64,000 nt of DNA from Sinomonas sp. ASV322 (GCF_030908245.1 NZ_JAVFJJ010000005.1:62001-126000); one strand, 5' to 3'; shown: positions 8,427-17,659, counted from the stretch's first letter. The notes: generated from the letters alone by a model not told the origin. Translations and numbers: made by a program.

Positions 8427-9809
8427 ATGGCGAGTCCCAGCCCCGGAAACTCCATCACCCTCCGCGTCGACGCGCCGTCGCGCATCAGCATCACGGGCGA
8501 GCTCGCCGCCGCTGTCGCGGCCGCCGGCGCCCCGGTCACGGCCCTCGACATCAGCGAGTCCCACCACGACCGCCTCGTCGTCGACATCACGTGCAACACG
8601 ACGTCGGAGCAGCACGCCGAAGACGTCGCCGCCGCGCTCAACGCGCTCGACGGCGTGAGCGTGCGCAAGGTCTCCGACCGCACCTTCCTCATGCACCTCG
8701 GCGGCAAGCTCGAAGTCGTCCCGAAGGTGCCCCTCCGCAACCGCGACGACCTCTCGCGCGCCTACACCCCCGGCGTCGCCCGCGTGTGCCTCGCGATCGC
8801 CGCGAACCCCGAGGACGCCCGCCGCCTGACGGTGAAGCGCAACACGGTCGCCGTCGTCACGGACGGCTCGGCCGTGCTCGGCCTCGGCAACATCGGCCCG
8901 GCCGCCGCCCTCCCCGTCATGGAGGGCAAGGCCGCGCTCTTCAAGCAATTCGCGAACGTCGATGCGTGGCCCGTGTGCCTCGACACGCAGGACACCGAGG
9001 AGATCATCAAGATCGTCAAGGCGATCGCGCCAGTCTATGGCGGCGTGAACCTCGAGGACATCGCCGCTCCCCGCTGCTTCGAGATCGAGGCCCGCCTCCG
9101 CGAAGAGCTCGACATCCCCGTGTTCCACGACGACCAGCACGGCACGGCCATCGTGACGCTCGCCGCGCTCGTCAACGCGCTCAAGCTCGTCGAGAAGAAG
9201 ATCGAGGACGTCCGGATCGTCGTCTCGGGCGTCGGCGCCGCGGGCAACGCGATCATCCAGCTGCTCCTCGCGCAGGGCGCGAAGAACATCGTCGCGTGCG
9301 ACCGCAAGGGCGCGATCCACAAGGGCCTCGAGCTCACGGACGCGCACCGCATCTGGATCGCCGAGAACACCAACCCCGAGTCCTTCTCGGGCACGCTGCA
9401 CGAGGCGCTCAAGGGTGCCGACGTGTTCATCGGCGTCTCCGCGCCGAACCTGTTCGGCCCCGAGCAGGTCGCCACGATGGCCGAGAACGCGATCGTCTTC
9501 GCGATGGCCAACCCCGATCCCGAAACCGACCCGATCGCCGCTGCCGAGTACGCCGCCGTCGTCGCCACCGGCCGCAGCGACTTCCCGAACCAGATCAACA
9601 ACGTCCTCGCGTTCCCCGGCGTCTTCCGGGGCCTGCTCGACGCTGGCGTGGCCGACATCAAGCCTGCCATGCTGGTCGCGGCCGCACAGGCCATCGCGGC
9701 ACGCGTCTCGGACGAGGAGCTCAACGCGAGCTTCATCATCCCGAGCGTGTTCGATCCGCACGTCGCGCAGGACGTCGCCGCGGCCATCGTCGCCGTGGCC
9801 CACGCGTAG
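8427..9809 (+). CDS. NAD(P)-dependent malic enzyme with N-terminal ACT domain
   Basis: It decarboxylates malate to pyruvate, making NAD(P)H. Residues about 10-85 are an ACT-type regulatory domain; the catalytic part follows with YTPGVARVC, the LGLGNIGP segment, the FHDDQHGTAIVTLAAL metal/catalytic region, a Rossmann NAD(P) site (VVSGVGAAGNAI) and FAMANPDPE. The 460-residue length is normal for the ACT-containing type. ATG 8427 is preferred over an in-frame ATG at 8400 because AAGGA lies 8 bases before it. Followed 42 bases later by malate synthase, it can drain the malate formed from purine-derived glyoxylate. Confidence 0.9.
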   Translation: MASPSPGNSITLRVDAPSRISITGELAAAVAAAGAPVTALDISESHHDRLVVDITCNTTSEQHAEDVAAALNALDGVSVRKVSDRTFLMHLGGKLEVVPKVPLRNRDDLSRAYTPGVARVCLAIAANPEDARRLTVKRNTVAVVTDGSAVLGLGNIGPAAALPVMEGKAALFKQFANVDAWPVCLDTQDTEEIIKIVKAIAPVYGGVNLEDIAAPRCFEIEARLREELDIPVFHDDQHGTAIVTLAALVNALKLVEKKIEDVRIVVSGVGAAGNAIIQLLLAQGAKNIVACDRKGAIHKGLELTDAHRIWIAENTNPESFSGTLHEALKGADVFIGVSAPNLFGPEQVATMAENAIVFAMANPDPETDPIAAAEYAAVVATGRSDFPNQINNVLAFPGVFRGLLDAGVADIKPAMLVAAAQAIAARVSDEELNASFIIPSVFDPHVAQDVAAAIVAVAHA

Positions 9810-9851
9810 TTCTTGACAGTTCAGGGAACCAGGGAGAAGGAAAGCAGAACT

Positions 9852-11450
9852 ATGGCCATCACCGTCACCGACACCAACCCGGTCGAGCGCGCCGAGCAGA
9901 TCCTGACCGACGAGGCGCTCGCGTTCGTCGAACAGCTGCACCGGCGCTTCGGCGGCGAGCGCAAGGAGCGCCTCGAGGCCCGCAAGGCACGACGCGCGGA
10001 GGCCGCCTCGACCGGGCGCCTCGACTTCCTGCCCGAGACGGCGGAGATCCGCGCGGGCGACTGGAAGGTCGCCCCGGCGCCCGAGCCGCTCCAGGACCGC
10101 CGCGTCGAGATGACGGGCCCCGCAAGCCCCGCGAAGATGGCCATCAACGCGCTCAACTCGGGCGCGAAGGTGTGGCTCGCGGACATGGAGGACGCGTCGA
10201 GCCCGCACTGGGGCAACGTCGTCGACTCTGTGCTCAACCTCCGCGACGCCGCCCTCGGCACGCTCGCGTACACGTCCCCCGAGGGCAAGGAGTACAGCCT
10301 CCGCACGGACGCGCCGCTCGCCGTCGTCGTCACCCGCCCGCGCGGGTGGCACATGGAGGAGCGCCATGTCCTCATCGACGGCGAGGCCGCCTCGGGCGCC
10401 CTCGTGGACTTCGGCCTTCACTTCTTCCACGTGGCCAAGCTCCTCATCGAGTCGGGCCGCGGCCCGTACTACTACCTCCCGAAGATGGAGAGCCACCTTG
10501 AGGCCCGCCTGTGGAACGAGATCTTCGTGTTCGCGCAGGACTACCTCGGCATTCCGCAGGGCACGATCCGCGCGACGATGCTCATCGAGACCATCCCGGC
10601 CGCGTTCGAGATGGACGAGATCCTGTACGAACTCCGGGACCACGCCTCGGGCCTCAACGCCGGCCGCTGGGACTACCTGTTCAGCATCATCAAGTTCTTC
10701 CGCGATGCGGGCGAGAAGTTCACGCTCCCGGACCGCGCGTCCGTCGTCATGACGGCGCCGTTCATGCGCGCCTACACCGAGCTCCTCGTCCAGACGTGCC
10801 ACAAGCGCGGCGCGTTCGCGATGGGCGGCATGGCGGCGTTCATCCCGAACCGCAGGGAGCCGGAGATCACGGCAGCAGCGATCCAGAAGGTCCGCGCGGA
10901 CAAGACCCGCGAGGCCACGGACGGCTTCGACGGCTCGTGGGTCGCGCACCCGGATCTCGTCGAGACGTGCGAGGCGGTCTTCGACCGCTTCTTGGGCGAA
11001 AAAGCAAACCAGGTCGACCGCCAGCGTCCCGAGGTCCACGTGACCGCGGACGATCTCCTCGACGTCTCCTCCGCCGAGGGCGTCGCGACCGAGGAGGGCC
11101 TGCGCCTCAACCTCTACGTCGCGGTCGCGTACACGGCCGTGTGGCTCTCGGGCAACGGCGCCGTCGCGATCCACAACCTCATGGAGGACGCGGCGACGGC
11201 GGAGATCTCCCGCTCGCAGGTGTGGCAGCAGATCCACAACAAGGTCGTGCTCTCCGACACGGGGAACACCGTCACGCGCGAACTCGTGGGACGCATCCTC
11301 GGCGAGGAGACCGAGCGCCTGCGCGGCGAGGTCGACTCTGACTTGTTCAACAAGTATTACGAGCCGGCGAGCCGCCTTATCGCGGACATCTGCCTCTCGG
11401 AGGACTACACGGACTTCCTCACGACGCCCGCGTACGAGCTGGTCGGCTGA
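9852..11450 (+). CDS. aceB: Malate synthase A
   Basis: It condenses glyoxylate with acetyl-CoA to malate. The 532-residue protein is of the malate synthase A type, with the TIM-barrel signatures VWLADMEDASSPHW, VTRPRGWHMEERH, YYYLPKMESHLEARLWN and the C-terminal LMEDAATAEISRSQ(VWQ) catalytic Asp region. ATG 9852 follows AGAAGGA; an in-frame TTG at 9813 has no ribosome site. The stop codon shares a base with the start of the next gene (TGATG). Its place in a purine cluster, not with isocitrate lyase, indicates use of glyoxylate from ureides. Confidence 0.95.
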   Translation: MAITVTDTNPVERAEQILTDEALAFVEQLHRRFGGERKERLEARKARRAEAASTGRLDFLPETAEIRAGDWKVAPAPEPLQDRRVEMTGPASPAKMAINALNSGAKVWLADMEDASSPHWGNVVDSVLNLRDAALGTLAYTSPEGKEYSLRTDAPLAVVVTRPRGWHMEERHVLIDGEAASGALVDFGLHFFHVAKLLIESGRGPYYYLPKMESHLEARLWNEIFVFAQDYLGIPQGTIRATMLIETIPAAFEMDEILYELRDHASGLNAGRWDYLFSIIKFFRDAGEKFTLPDRASVVMTAPFMRAYTELLVQTCHKRGAFAMGGMAAFIPNRREPEITAAAIQKVRADKTREATDGFDGSWVAHPDLVETCEAVFDRFLGEKANQVDRQRPEVHVTADDLLDVSSAEGVATEEGLRLNLYVAVAYTAVWLSGNGAVAIHNLMEDAATAEISRSQVWQQIHNKVVLSDTGNTVTRELVGRILGEETERLRGEVDSDLFNKYYEPASRLIADICLSEDYTDFLTTPAYELVG

Positions 11451-12781
11451 TGAGCCTGCCCGCCGCGGGCGCCTACCCGAAGGCGGTCTTCGGGGACGCC
11501 GACTACGAGCGGATCGACGCCGGCCTCGCCGACACCGACCGCCTCCTCTCCGATGGCTACCCCGGGGACTCCGGGACGCGCCAGCCCGTGCACACCGTGT
11601 ACGTGCCCGCGGACCGGTACACGCCGTCGATCGCCGCGGACTGGGGCCAGCAGGCCCTGGCCGCGGCGGCCGAGGCCGGCGGGATCCAGCGCCTCGCGGA
11701 GCTCGTGGGCCTCTCCCCCGAGCTCGCCGCCGAGGTCGCCCCGCGCGTCGAGGCGAAGCTGCGCACCGAGGCCATCGAGGATCTGCGGATCGACTTCGAG
11801 GACGGCTATCTGGCCCCGGGAAAGTCGCAGGATCCCGAGGCAACGGAGGACGCCGAGGCCGTCCGGGCGGCTGACCAGGTCGCCGCCGCGATGGCCGCCG
11901 GGACCGCGACGCCGTTCGTCGGCATCCGCTTCAAGTGCTTCGAGGAGGCCACGCGTCGGCGCGGCCTGCGGACGCTCGAGCTCTTCCTGGCGCGGCTCGT
12001 TGGGGTGGGTGGTGGCGGGCCGGACAGCCTCCCCGAGGGATTGATCCTGACCCTGCCCAAGGTGAGCACGGTCGACCAGGTCGAGGCGATGGTCTACGCC
12101 GTCGAACGCCTCGAATCCGCGCTCGGCCTGCACCGGGGCCGCCTCGGGTTCGAGGTCCAGGTCGAGACGCCGCAGCTCATCATCGGCGCGGACGGAAGCC
12201 ACCCGGTGGCCCAGCTCCCGCACAAGGCGGACGGGCGCATCACGGCGCTCCACTACGGCACGTACGACTATTCGGCGTCGCTCCAGATCGCCGCGGCGTA
12301 CCAGTCGATGGAACATCCCGTCGCGGACTTCGCGAAGGAAGTCATGCAGCTCGCGGTCGCCGGGACGGGCATCCGCCTCTCCGACGGGTCGACGAACATC
12401 CTCCCGCTCGGCGACTCCGCCCAGCGCGAGGAGGCGTGGAAGCTCCACGCGCGCCTCGTGCGCCGCTCGCTCGAGCGCGGCTACTACCAGGGCTGGGACC
12501 TTCACGCCCACCAGCTGCCCACGCGGTACATCGCGACCTACGCGTTCTACCGCGAGGGGCTGCCCCAGGCGACCGAGCGCCTCCGCAACTACGTCCAGCA
12601 GACCGTCGGCGCCGTCCTCGACGAGCCCGCGACGGCCCGCGCCCTTGCGGCCTTCGTGCTGCGCGGCGTCCAGTGCGGCGCGGTCGGCGCGGACGAGGTG
12701 CAGGTCTCAGCTGGTCTCACGGAAGCTGAGCTCACGCGCCTCGCACACCCGCACCTCCGGGTTGCTTTGAATTCGAACTAG
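11450..12781 (+). CDS. DUF6986-type protein of the HpcH/HpaI aldolase-like fold
   Basis: This 443-residue protein resembles the HpcH/HpaI and citrate/malyl-CoA lyase TIM-barrel superfamily. Visible superfamily features are RIDFEDGY (acidic metal-binding region), PFVGIRFK, LILTLPKVS with the barrel Lys, and GFEVQVETPQLI with the Glu of the metal site. The proteins usually called DUF6986 have no established reaction. It overlaps aceB by one base and precedes ureidoglycine aminohydrolase by 30 bases, so it is made together with ureide and glyoxylate enzymes. A C-C or C-N lyase acting on a glyoxylate- or ureidoglycolate-type substrate is a reasonable guess only. Confidence 0.8.
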   Translation: MSLPAAGAYPKAVFGDADYERIDAGLADTDRLLSDGYPGDSGTRQPVHTVYVPADRYTPSIAADWGQQALAAAAEAGGIQRLAELVGLSPELAAEVAPRVEAKLRTEAIEDLRIDFEDGYLAPGKSQDPEATEDAEAVRAADQVAAAMAAGTATPFVGIRFKCFEEATRRRGLRTLELFLARLVGVGGGGPDSLPEGLILTLPKVSTVDQVEAMVYAVERLESALGLHRGRLGFEVQVETPQLIIGADGSHPVAQLPHKADGRITALHYGTYDYSASLQIAAAYQSMEHPVADFAKEVMQLAVAGTGIRLSDGSTNILPLGDSAQREEAWKLHARLVRRSLERGYYQGWDLHAHQLPTRYIATYAFYREGLPQATERLRNYVQQTVGAVLDEPATARALAAFVLRGVQCGAVGADEVQVSAGLTEAELTRLAHPHLRVALNSN

Positions 12782-12811
12782 CTTCGACCTCCCACTAGTA
12801 AGGACTCACAC

Positions 12812-13642
12812 ATGGGCAAGTACTACTACCCCGAGGGCGGCCTGCCGCCACAGACCCACCTCACGACCGAGCGCGCGATCGTCAAGGAGGCCTACACGGT
12901 CATCCCGAAGGGCGTCCTGACCGACATCGTCACGAGCAACCTCCCGGGCTTCACGAACACGCGTGCGTGGATCATCGCGCGCCCCATCTCGGGGTTCGCG
13001 ACGACGTTCTCCCAGCTCATCGTCGAGATCGGCCCGGGCGGCGCTGCCCCGAAGGCCGAGTTCGAGGCGGGCGTCGAAGGCGTCGTCTTCGTGACGAAGG
13101 GCAAGGTCAACCTCACGCTCGGCGGTGAAGTGCACGAGCTCGAGGAGGGCGGCTACGCCTACCTCGCCGCAGGCGACGCGTGGGGCCTCGAGAACGCCTC
13201 GGAAGACATCGTCTCGTTCCACTGGATCCGCAAGGCGTACGAGCGGCTCGAGGGCTACGAGGCCAAGTCCTTCGTGACGAGCGACGCCGAGGTCGCACCC
13301 CGCGAGATGCCGAACGTCAACGGCGTGTGGAAGACCACGCGCTTCGTGGACCCGGACGACCTCGCGCATGACATGCACGTGAACATCGTGACCTTCCAGC
13401 CCGGCGGCGTGATCCCGTTCCCCGAGACCCACGTCATGGAGCACGGCCTCTACGTGCTCGAGGGCAAGGCCATGTACCTCCTCAACAACGACTGGGTCGA
13501 GGTCGAGGCCGGCGACTTCATGTGGCTCCGCGCGTTCTGCCCGCAGGCCTGCTACGCGGGCGGCCCGGGCGAGTTCCGGTACCTCCTCTACAAGGACGTC
13601 AACCGCCAGGTCCGCCTCACGGGCGCGCCGCTCCCGGGCTGA
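12812..13642 (+). CDS. allE: (S)-ureidoglycine aminohydrolase (bicupin)
   Basis: It hydrolyses (S)-ureidoglycine to (S)-ureidoglycolate and ammonia, the step after allantoate deimination. The 276 residues form two cupin domains; the C-terminal one has the manganese site FPETHVMEHGLYVLEG (Glu, His, His) and a downstream Gln in CPQACYAGG. Length and the opening YYYPEGGLPPQT match YlbA/AllE proteins closely. ATG 12812 follows an AGTAAGGA-like site. It closes the malic enzyme-aceB-DUF6986-allE unit and is followed by a strong hairpin. Confidence 0.93.
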   Translation: MGKYYYPEGGLPPQTHLTTERAIVKEAYTVIPKGVLTDIVTSNLPGFTNTRAWIIARPISGFATTFSQLIVEIGPGGAAPKAEFEAGVEGVVFVTKGKVNLTLGGEVHELEEGGYAYLAAGDAWGLENASEDIVSFHWIRKAYERLEGYEAKSFVTSDAEVAPREMPNVNGVWKTTRFVDPDDLAHDMHVNIVTFQPGGVIPFPETHVMEHGLYVLEGKAMYLLNNDWVEVEAGDFMWLRAFCPQACYAGGPGEFRYLLYKDVNRQVRLTGAPLPG

Positions 13643-13704
13643 CCCCCACCCGCCCGCGACCCATCTCACCCGCCCGGCCGACCTCGGCGGCGGGCCCCCA
13701 AAGC

Positions 13705-13751
13705 ACGACGGCGCGGGGCAGGACTGGCACTGAGCCGCCCCGCGCCGTCGT
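13705..13751 (+). terminator. Terminator-like hairpin after allE
   Basis: ACGACGGCGCGGGGC (13705-13719) and GCCCCGCGCCGTCGT (13737-13751) are perfectly complementary over 15 bp around a 17-base loop. There is no T-tract, as is common for actinobacterial terminators. Confidence 0.75.
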
Positions 13752-13898
13752 ACCCACCTGACGGGCACACGCCCCCGCCCGATCTCACCCACCCGCCACC
13801 CATACTCTCCGCCCCCGGTCGCGCAACGCCGGGGGCGGAGGCCCTTAAACCGCTCGAAGGCGCATTGTCGCCGACTGGCAGCAAAGGAGGGGGCTAGC

Positions 13899-13974
13899 AC
13901 CGGCGGATTTGCCCCTGACCGGCGGAAATAACGGCAACCGGCGGAAATGCGCAAAACCGGCGGAACCGCAAGGC
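13899..13974. repeat. Four 19-bp direct repeats, ACCGGCGGAAAT core
   Basis: Copies of ACCGGCGGA(A/T)(A/C/T)(T/C) start at 13899, 13918, 13937 and 13956, so the period is exactly 19 bp. The remaining 7 bases of each unit differ. They lie immediately downstream of the YjbR gene stop (13977), in the gap between two 3' ends. No known element was recognised. Confidence 0.85.
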
Positions 13975-13976
13975 GC

Positions 13977-14291
13977 TCAGCTTCTCCCCGCCCCGCCCGC
14001 GATCCGGTACGACTCCCCGATCATCTCCGCGAGCTCGTCGCGACGAATCCGCTCGAGCCGAACCAGCACGAGGTTCGCCGGGGGGCGCTCGTGATGCTGC
14101 GTCCAGAAGAACGTGTCGGGATCGGTGGCCGCGAGCGCCTCGCGCTCCTCGGTCTTGAGCGTCACGACTCCGGGCTCCCAGATCCGCGCGAAGAGGGTTC
14201 TCGCGAACCACGCCGGCTGCTGCCAGCTCATGCGCTCAGTGACTCCGGGGAGCGCGAGGCACAGCGCGCGGACGTCGCCCTCAGTCGCCAT
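13977..14291 (-). CDS. MmcQ/YjbR-family DNA-binding-fold protein
   Basis: A 104-residue protein with the YjbR/MmcQ pattern: LALPGVTERMSWQQPAWFA at the N-terminus, a WEPGVVTLKT strand and FFWTQHHERPPANLVLVRL. The fold resembles the CyaY/MotA DNA-binding fold; no biochemical role is established. ATG 14291 was chosen because it begins 2 bases after the stop of the upstream RibD-like gene, and an upstream extension in the frame is only a shadow of that gene. Confidence 0.82.
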   Translation of the reverse strand: MATEGDVRALCLALPGVTERMSWQQPAWFARTLFARIWEPGVVTLKTEEREALAATDPDTFFWTQHHERPPANLVLVRLERIRRDELAEMIGESYRIAGGAGRS

Positions 14292-14293
14292 GG

Positions 14294-14860
14294 TCAGGCC
14301 GACTGGACGTCGTACACGAGCTCGACGAGACCATCGAGAATGGCCGTTCCCGTGAGCTTGAGAAGCTGGGTGCGCTCCGGTAAGAACCCGCGGCCTGCGC
14401 CGAGCGCGACGGGCATCACGAGGAGCCGGAGCTCGTCGACTTCCCCGGCGGCGAAGAGAGAGCGGGCAAGGCTGAGGCTGCCCCAGACGACGACGGCGCC
14501 GCTCGCCTCGCGCTTGATCCGCCGGATCGCCTCGGCTGCGTCGCCCGATTCGATGCGGCACTCGCCGAGCGTGCCCCACGGCGCCGTCGAGAGCGTGGTC
14601 GAGAAGACGTAGCGGTCGAGGGCGTTGAGCTTGTCGGCGATGAGCTCGCTCTCCGAGGCCGGTGTGGGCCAGAAGCCGTTGAACATCTCATACGTGCGGG
14701 CGCCCAGGGCCATGGCCTCGACGCCGTCGAGCCATGCGAACTGGTGCCGGTCCCACTCCGCCGTGCCGCCTTCGAGCTTCTGGGTGAACGTGAAGTTCCC
14801 GTCGGCATCCGCGGCGAATCCGTCGGCGCTGACAATTTCCTGTACGACGAGCCGTCCCAT
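14294..14860 (-). CDS. RibD C-terminal/dihydrofolate reductase-like protein
   Basis: A 188-residue protein of the RibD_C (DHFR-like) family: it starts RLVVQEIVSADGFAADADGNF, has MALGARTYEMFNGFW, a GAVVVWGSLSLARSLF strand-turn and the DELRLLVMPVALGAGRGF motif. Members bind NADPH and reduce pterin- or deazaflavin-related substrates, but the substrate of this branch is unknown. ATG 14860 is preferred since it matches the usual family start; an upstream in-frame start would run into the divergent promoter region. It forms a two-gene unit with yjbR. Confidence 0.85.
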   Translation of the reverse strand: MGRLVVQEIVSADGFAADADGNFTFTQKLEGGTAEWDRHQFAWLDGVEAMALGARTYEMFNGFWPTPASESELIADKLNALDRYVFSTTLSTAPWGTLGECRIESGDAAEAIRRIKREASGAVVVWGSLSLARSLFAAGEVDELRLLVMPVALGAGRGFLPERTQLLKLTGTAILDGLVELVYDVQSA

Positions 14861-14897
14861 GCACCCCACCGTGACACTCGCCCGGACGATGCGGCAA

Positions 14898-14921
14898 GGC
14901 TTCGCCGAAGCCATTGATAAT
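14898..14921 (+). promoter_or_regulatory. Promoter and palindrome for the LuxR-type gene
   Basis: GATAAT (14916-14921) ends 6 bases before ATG 14928, which suggests a leaderless transcript. Immediately upstream, GGCTTC-GCC-GAAGCC (14898-14912) is an inverted repeat with perfect arms that would overlap the -35 region, a likely operator in the 67-base divergent gap. Confidence 0.45.
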
Positions 14922-14927
14922 CAACGC

Positions 14928-17657
14928 ATGGGGCGTCACGTGGTTCACAGGGCAGTTCCGCATCCGGGCCTTTCGGTCGGCGATCAGCCCGCCGAAGTCC
15001 TTCGCGTCGCGGCTGATCGGTCCAGCGCGTTCGTCGTCGGCCTCGGGGTTCAGGGAACTGGCAAGAGCGAGTGGGGCCGGCAGCTGATCGCAGGCGTGCG
15101 CCGGCGGGCCGTGTGGGTGGCGGCGGATCCGTACGAGGCCGATGTGCCCTTCTCGTTCGCCGACCGTCTCGCCCGGGCGGCAGGCTCTCCCCCGCGACCG
15201 CTGCAGTCGGCGAGCGCTGATGAGACGACGGCGGCCGCCCTCGACGTGCTCGAACGGCTCATGGCGAGATCGGGCAGGCGCGCGCAGGTCTGCCTCGTCG
15301 TGGACAATCTGCAGTGGGTCGACGACGCCTCCGTCCGCTTCGCGAGGTTCGTCCTCTCCCGCCTGGCCTACGCGCCCTCGATCGTTCTCGTCCTCGGCCG
15401 TCCGGCGGCCTCGGCGACCGCCGCACTGCTCCAGGGAGCAGACCCGAGCGCGTGGGGCCTCGTGCGAGACATCGCGTTCGAGCCGCTCACCACGCAGCAG
15501 GTGCGCACCTTCATCTCGCGCACCCACGGCTGGGACGTTTCACTGCGCCTCGCCGAGCGCATCCGCGAGCAGTCCGGCGGGCTCCTGTCCCTCATCGACG
15601 CGGGCGTCGAAGCACCCGTTCCAACGCCGGGTCAGCTTTGGGACGCACACGTCGACGTATTCGGGCCTGCGGCGGCTCCGCTCGTGTGGCCTGCCGCGGC
15701 ACCCGCGGCCGTTCGCCACGTCGTCGAGATCTGCAGCGCGCTCGGCAGCGCGACTCCCCCGAGCGAGGTCGAGGCCATCGCCGCGTCGCTTGGGCTCGCG
15801 GTCGACGTCGACGCGGCCCTCCTTTCGGGGCTCCTCGTAGCGGCCGGCGATGGCGTCGCGGTCTGCCACGGCGTGCTCGCGCGGCAGGCCACGGCCTCGA
15901 TGGACCGCGGCGCCGTATCCGCGATCCTCGCCGCAGCCGCCGAGCAGGCCGACGACGAGTTCCGGCGCCTCGAACTGCGTCTCGCAACGGCGGATCGTCT
16001 CGAGCCGTCGCTGCTCGACGAGGTGCGTGCTCGGGCCGCCTCGGCACCGGCTCATCGGACTGAGCAGCTGCTCCGATGCCTGCGGCACGCAGCAGAGCTA
16101 TGCGTCGGCCCAGACCGCGAGGAGCTCCTGCTCGAGGCGGGCGTGCTCGCCGTCGCCCGCTACGAGACCCAGCTGGTGCTCGACCTCGTCCCAGCCCTGC
16201 GCGCGATGCCCGGATCGCCGGTGAGGGACCTGGTCTTGGCGAATGCCCTGCAGATCTCCGGGGCGGCCGCCGAGGCCAAGGAGATCCTGGGCCTCATCCT
16301 GTTGCAGCCCATGGACCATCCCGATGCCGCGCTCGTGGGCGTGGAATCCGCGCTGCTCGCCGCCGTCGCCCATATGGTCGGCGACGACGGTCCGCCGCCC
16401 CGGGGGCTGCTCGACCGTGCCCGACAGCTCGTCGACGAGTTCCCCGATCGCGCGCCGAGCGACGCCCGACTCCTGCCGCTGTTCCGCCCCCACGATCTGA
16501 GACTCCGCCTCGCGGCCCTCTTCCTCGTCGACGCCGGACGGCGGGGATCTGCCGAGGAGGTCACCGCGTCGCTCGGGACACTCCTCGCGTTGGTCGAGTC
16601 CGCGCCGCCGTCGCCGGGCCTCGTCGACGCCCTGACGTGCCTCGCGGGCGTCCACCTCCGGCGCGGCGAGATCGCGCGGGCCGCACGCGGGCTTGAGCAA
16701 GCCCTCAGTGTCGCGAGCGACGTCGGCGGCGGCTGGAGTCTCGGCCAGGCCCGCTGCCTCCTTGTCTTCGCGTATTGGATCCTCGGGCGCTACGAGGACG
16801 CGCGGTCCCAACTGACGACCGCGACCCACATGATGCTCGACACGATGGACGTCTCCGTCCGGCCCCACACGCACGCGCTCGAGGCCCTGCTTGCCGCAAC
16901 CGGTGGGGATGCCGAAGCCGCGGCAGCCGGCCTCGCCGCGCTCGACTCCGCGAAAATCCCGGAATATGGCGGCGGTGGACCGGTCTTCGAACTCGTCGCC
17001 CGCGCCGAAGCTGCACGGACGGGTGGCAACTACGGAGGCGTCCTCGAGGTCCTGACCCCGGCGGCCCTGACGGCGGCCGGCCTCGGCGGTCACGGCGTCG
17101 TGGCCTACCGCATCGAGGCGCTTGCAGCCCTCGGCCACGCCGAAGCCGCAGACCGCGAGCTCGCAGCGTTCAGGGACGGGGTCGAGCCAGGACAGGCCCT
17201 CCCGTTCGGAGACCTCGACTGGCTCGAAGGCCGCGTCCACGAGGCCTACGGGTTCCACGACGAGGCGCGCCGCAGCTTCCACCGAGCCGCGCGCCGGACG
17301 GAGTTCCCCCTCCCGGCGGCCCGTGCGCGCGAGGCGCTCGGGCGCGTACAGATCGCGAGTGGCAGCCGGACCGCGGGCCTCCGCAACCTCAAGGCTGCTC
17401 GGGACGCGTTCAGGGAGCTCAACGCCGACCCATACTGGCAGAACACGCTGTTGACACTCGGCGAGCCCCCGCTTGCGGGGGACGCCCGCCTCGCCGGCCT
17501 CTCGGCCCGCGAACGCGAGGTCCACCTCCTCGCCGCGGCCGGCCGAACCAACAGGGAGATCGCCGACGAGCTCTCCATCTCGGCGGCAACGGCCGCCTTC
17601 CACATGCGCAACGTGCTCGCCAAGACGGGAGCAAAGTCCCGCCGCGAGCTCAGATAG
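14928..17657 (+). CDS. Large LuxR-family (LAL-type) ATPase transcriptional regulator
   Basis: A 909-residue STAND/LAL-like regulator. A P-loop lies at residues 40-47 (GVQGTGKS) and a Walker B-like LVVDNLQWVDDAS near residues 120-135; a long helical, TPR-like middle follows (GEIARAARGLEQAL and similar). The C-terminus is a LuxR helix-turn-helix (LSAREREVHLLAAAGRTNREIADELSISAATAAFHMRNVLAKTGAKSRREL, about residues 850-905). ATG 14928 fits a leaderless start just after GATAAT; ATG 14889 is also in frame. It lies directly upstream of a surface protein and sortase gene on the same strand and may control them, which is inference from position. Confidence 0.87.
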   Translation: MGRHVVHRAVPHPGLSVGDQPAEVLRVAADRSSAFVVGLGVQGTGKSEWGRQLIAGVRRRAVWVAADPYEADVPFSFADRLARAAGSPPRPLQSASADETTAAALDVLERLMARSGRRAQVCLVVDNLQWVDDASVRFARFVLSRLAYAPSIVLVLGRPAASATAALLQGADPSAWGLVRDIAFEPLTTQQVRTFISRTHGWDVSLRLAERIREQSGGLLSLIDAGVEAPVPTPGQLWDAHVDVFGPAAAPLVWPAAAPAAVRHVVEICSALGSATPPSEVEAIAASLGLAVDVDAALLSGLLVAAGDGVAVCHGVLARQATASMDRGAVSAILAAAAEQADDEFRRLELRLATADRLEPSLLDEVRARAASAPAHRTEQLLRCLRHAAELCVGPDREELLLEAGVLAVARYETQLVLDLVPALRAMPGSPVRDLVLANALQISGAAAEAKEILGLILLQPMDHPDAALVGVESALLAAVAHMVGDDGPPPRGLLDRARQLVDEFPDRAPSDARLLPLFRPHDLRLRLAALFLVDAGRRGSAEEVTASLGTLLALVESAPPSPGLVDALTCLAGVHLRRGEIARAARGLEQALSVASDVGGGWSLGQARCLLVFAYWILGRYEDARSQLTTATHMMLDTMDVSVRPHTHALEALLAATGGDAEAAAAGLAALDSAKIPEYGGGGPVFELVARAEAARTGGNYGGVLEVLTPAALTAAGLGGHGVVAYRIEALAALGHAEAADRELAAFRDGVEPGQALPFGDLDWLEGRVHEAYGFHDEARRSFHRAARRTEFPLPAARAREALGRVQIASGSRTAGLRNLKAARDAFRELNADPYWQNTLLTLGEPPLAGDARLAGLSAREREVHLLAAAGRTNREIADELSISAATAAFHMRNVLAKTGAKSRRELR

Positions 17658-17659
17658 CG

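Larger units (their letters stand above)
13643..13976. other. Intergenic region holding a terminator and 19-bp iterons
   Basis: This 334-base gap between allE and a minus-strand gene has no convincing coding frame. It contains the 15-bp hairpin at 13705-13751, a C-rich stretch and, at its right end, four 19-bp direct repeats (13899-13974). Confidence 0.8.
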
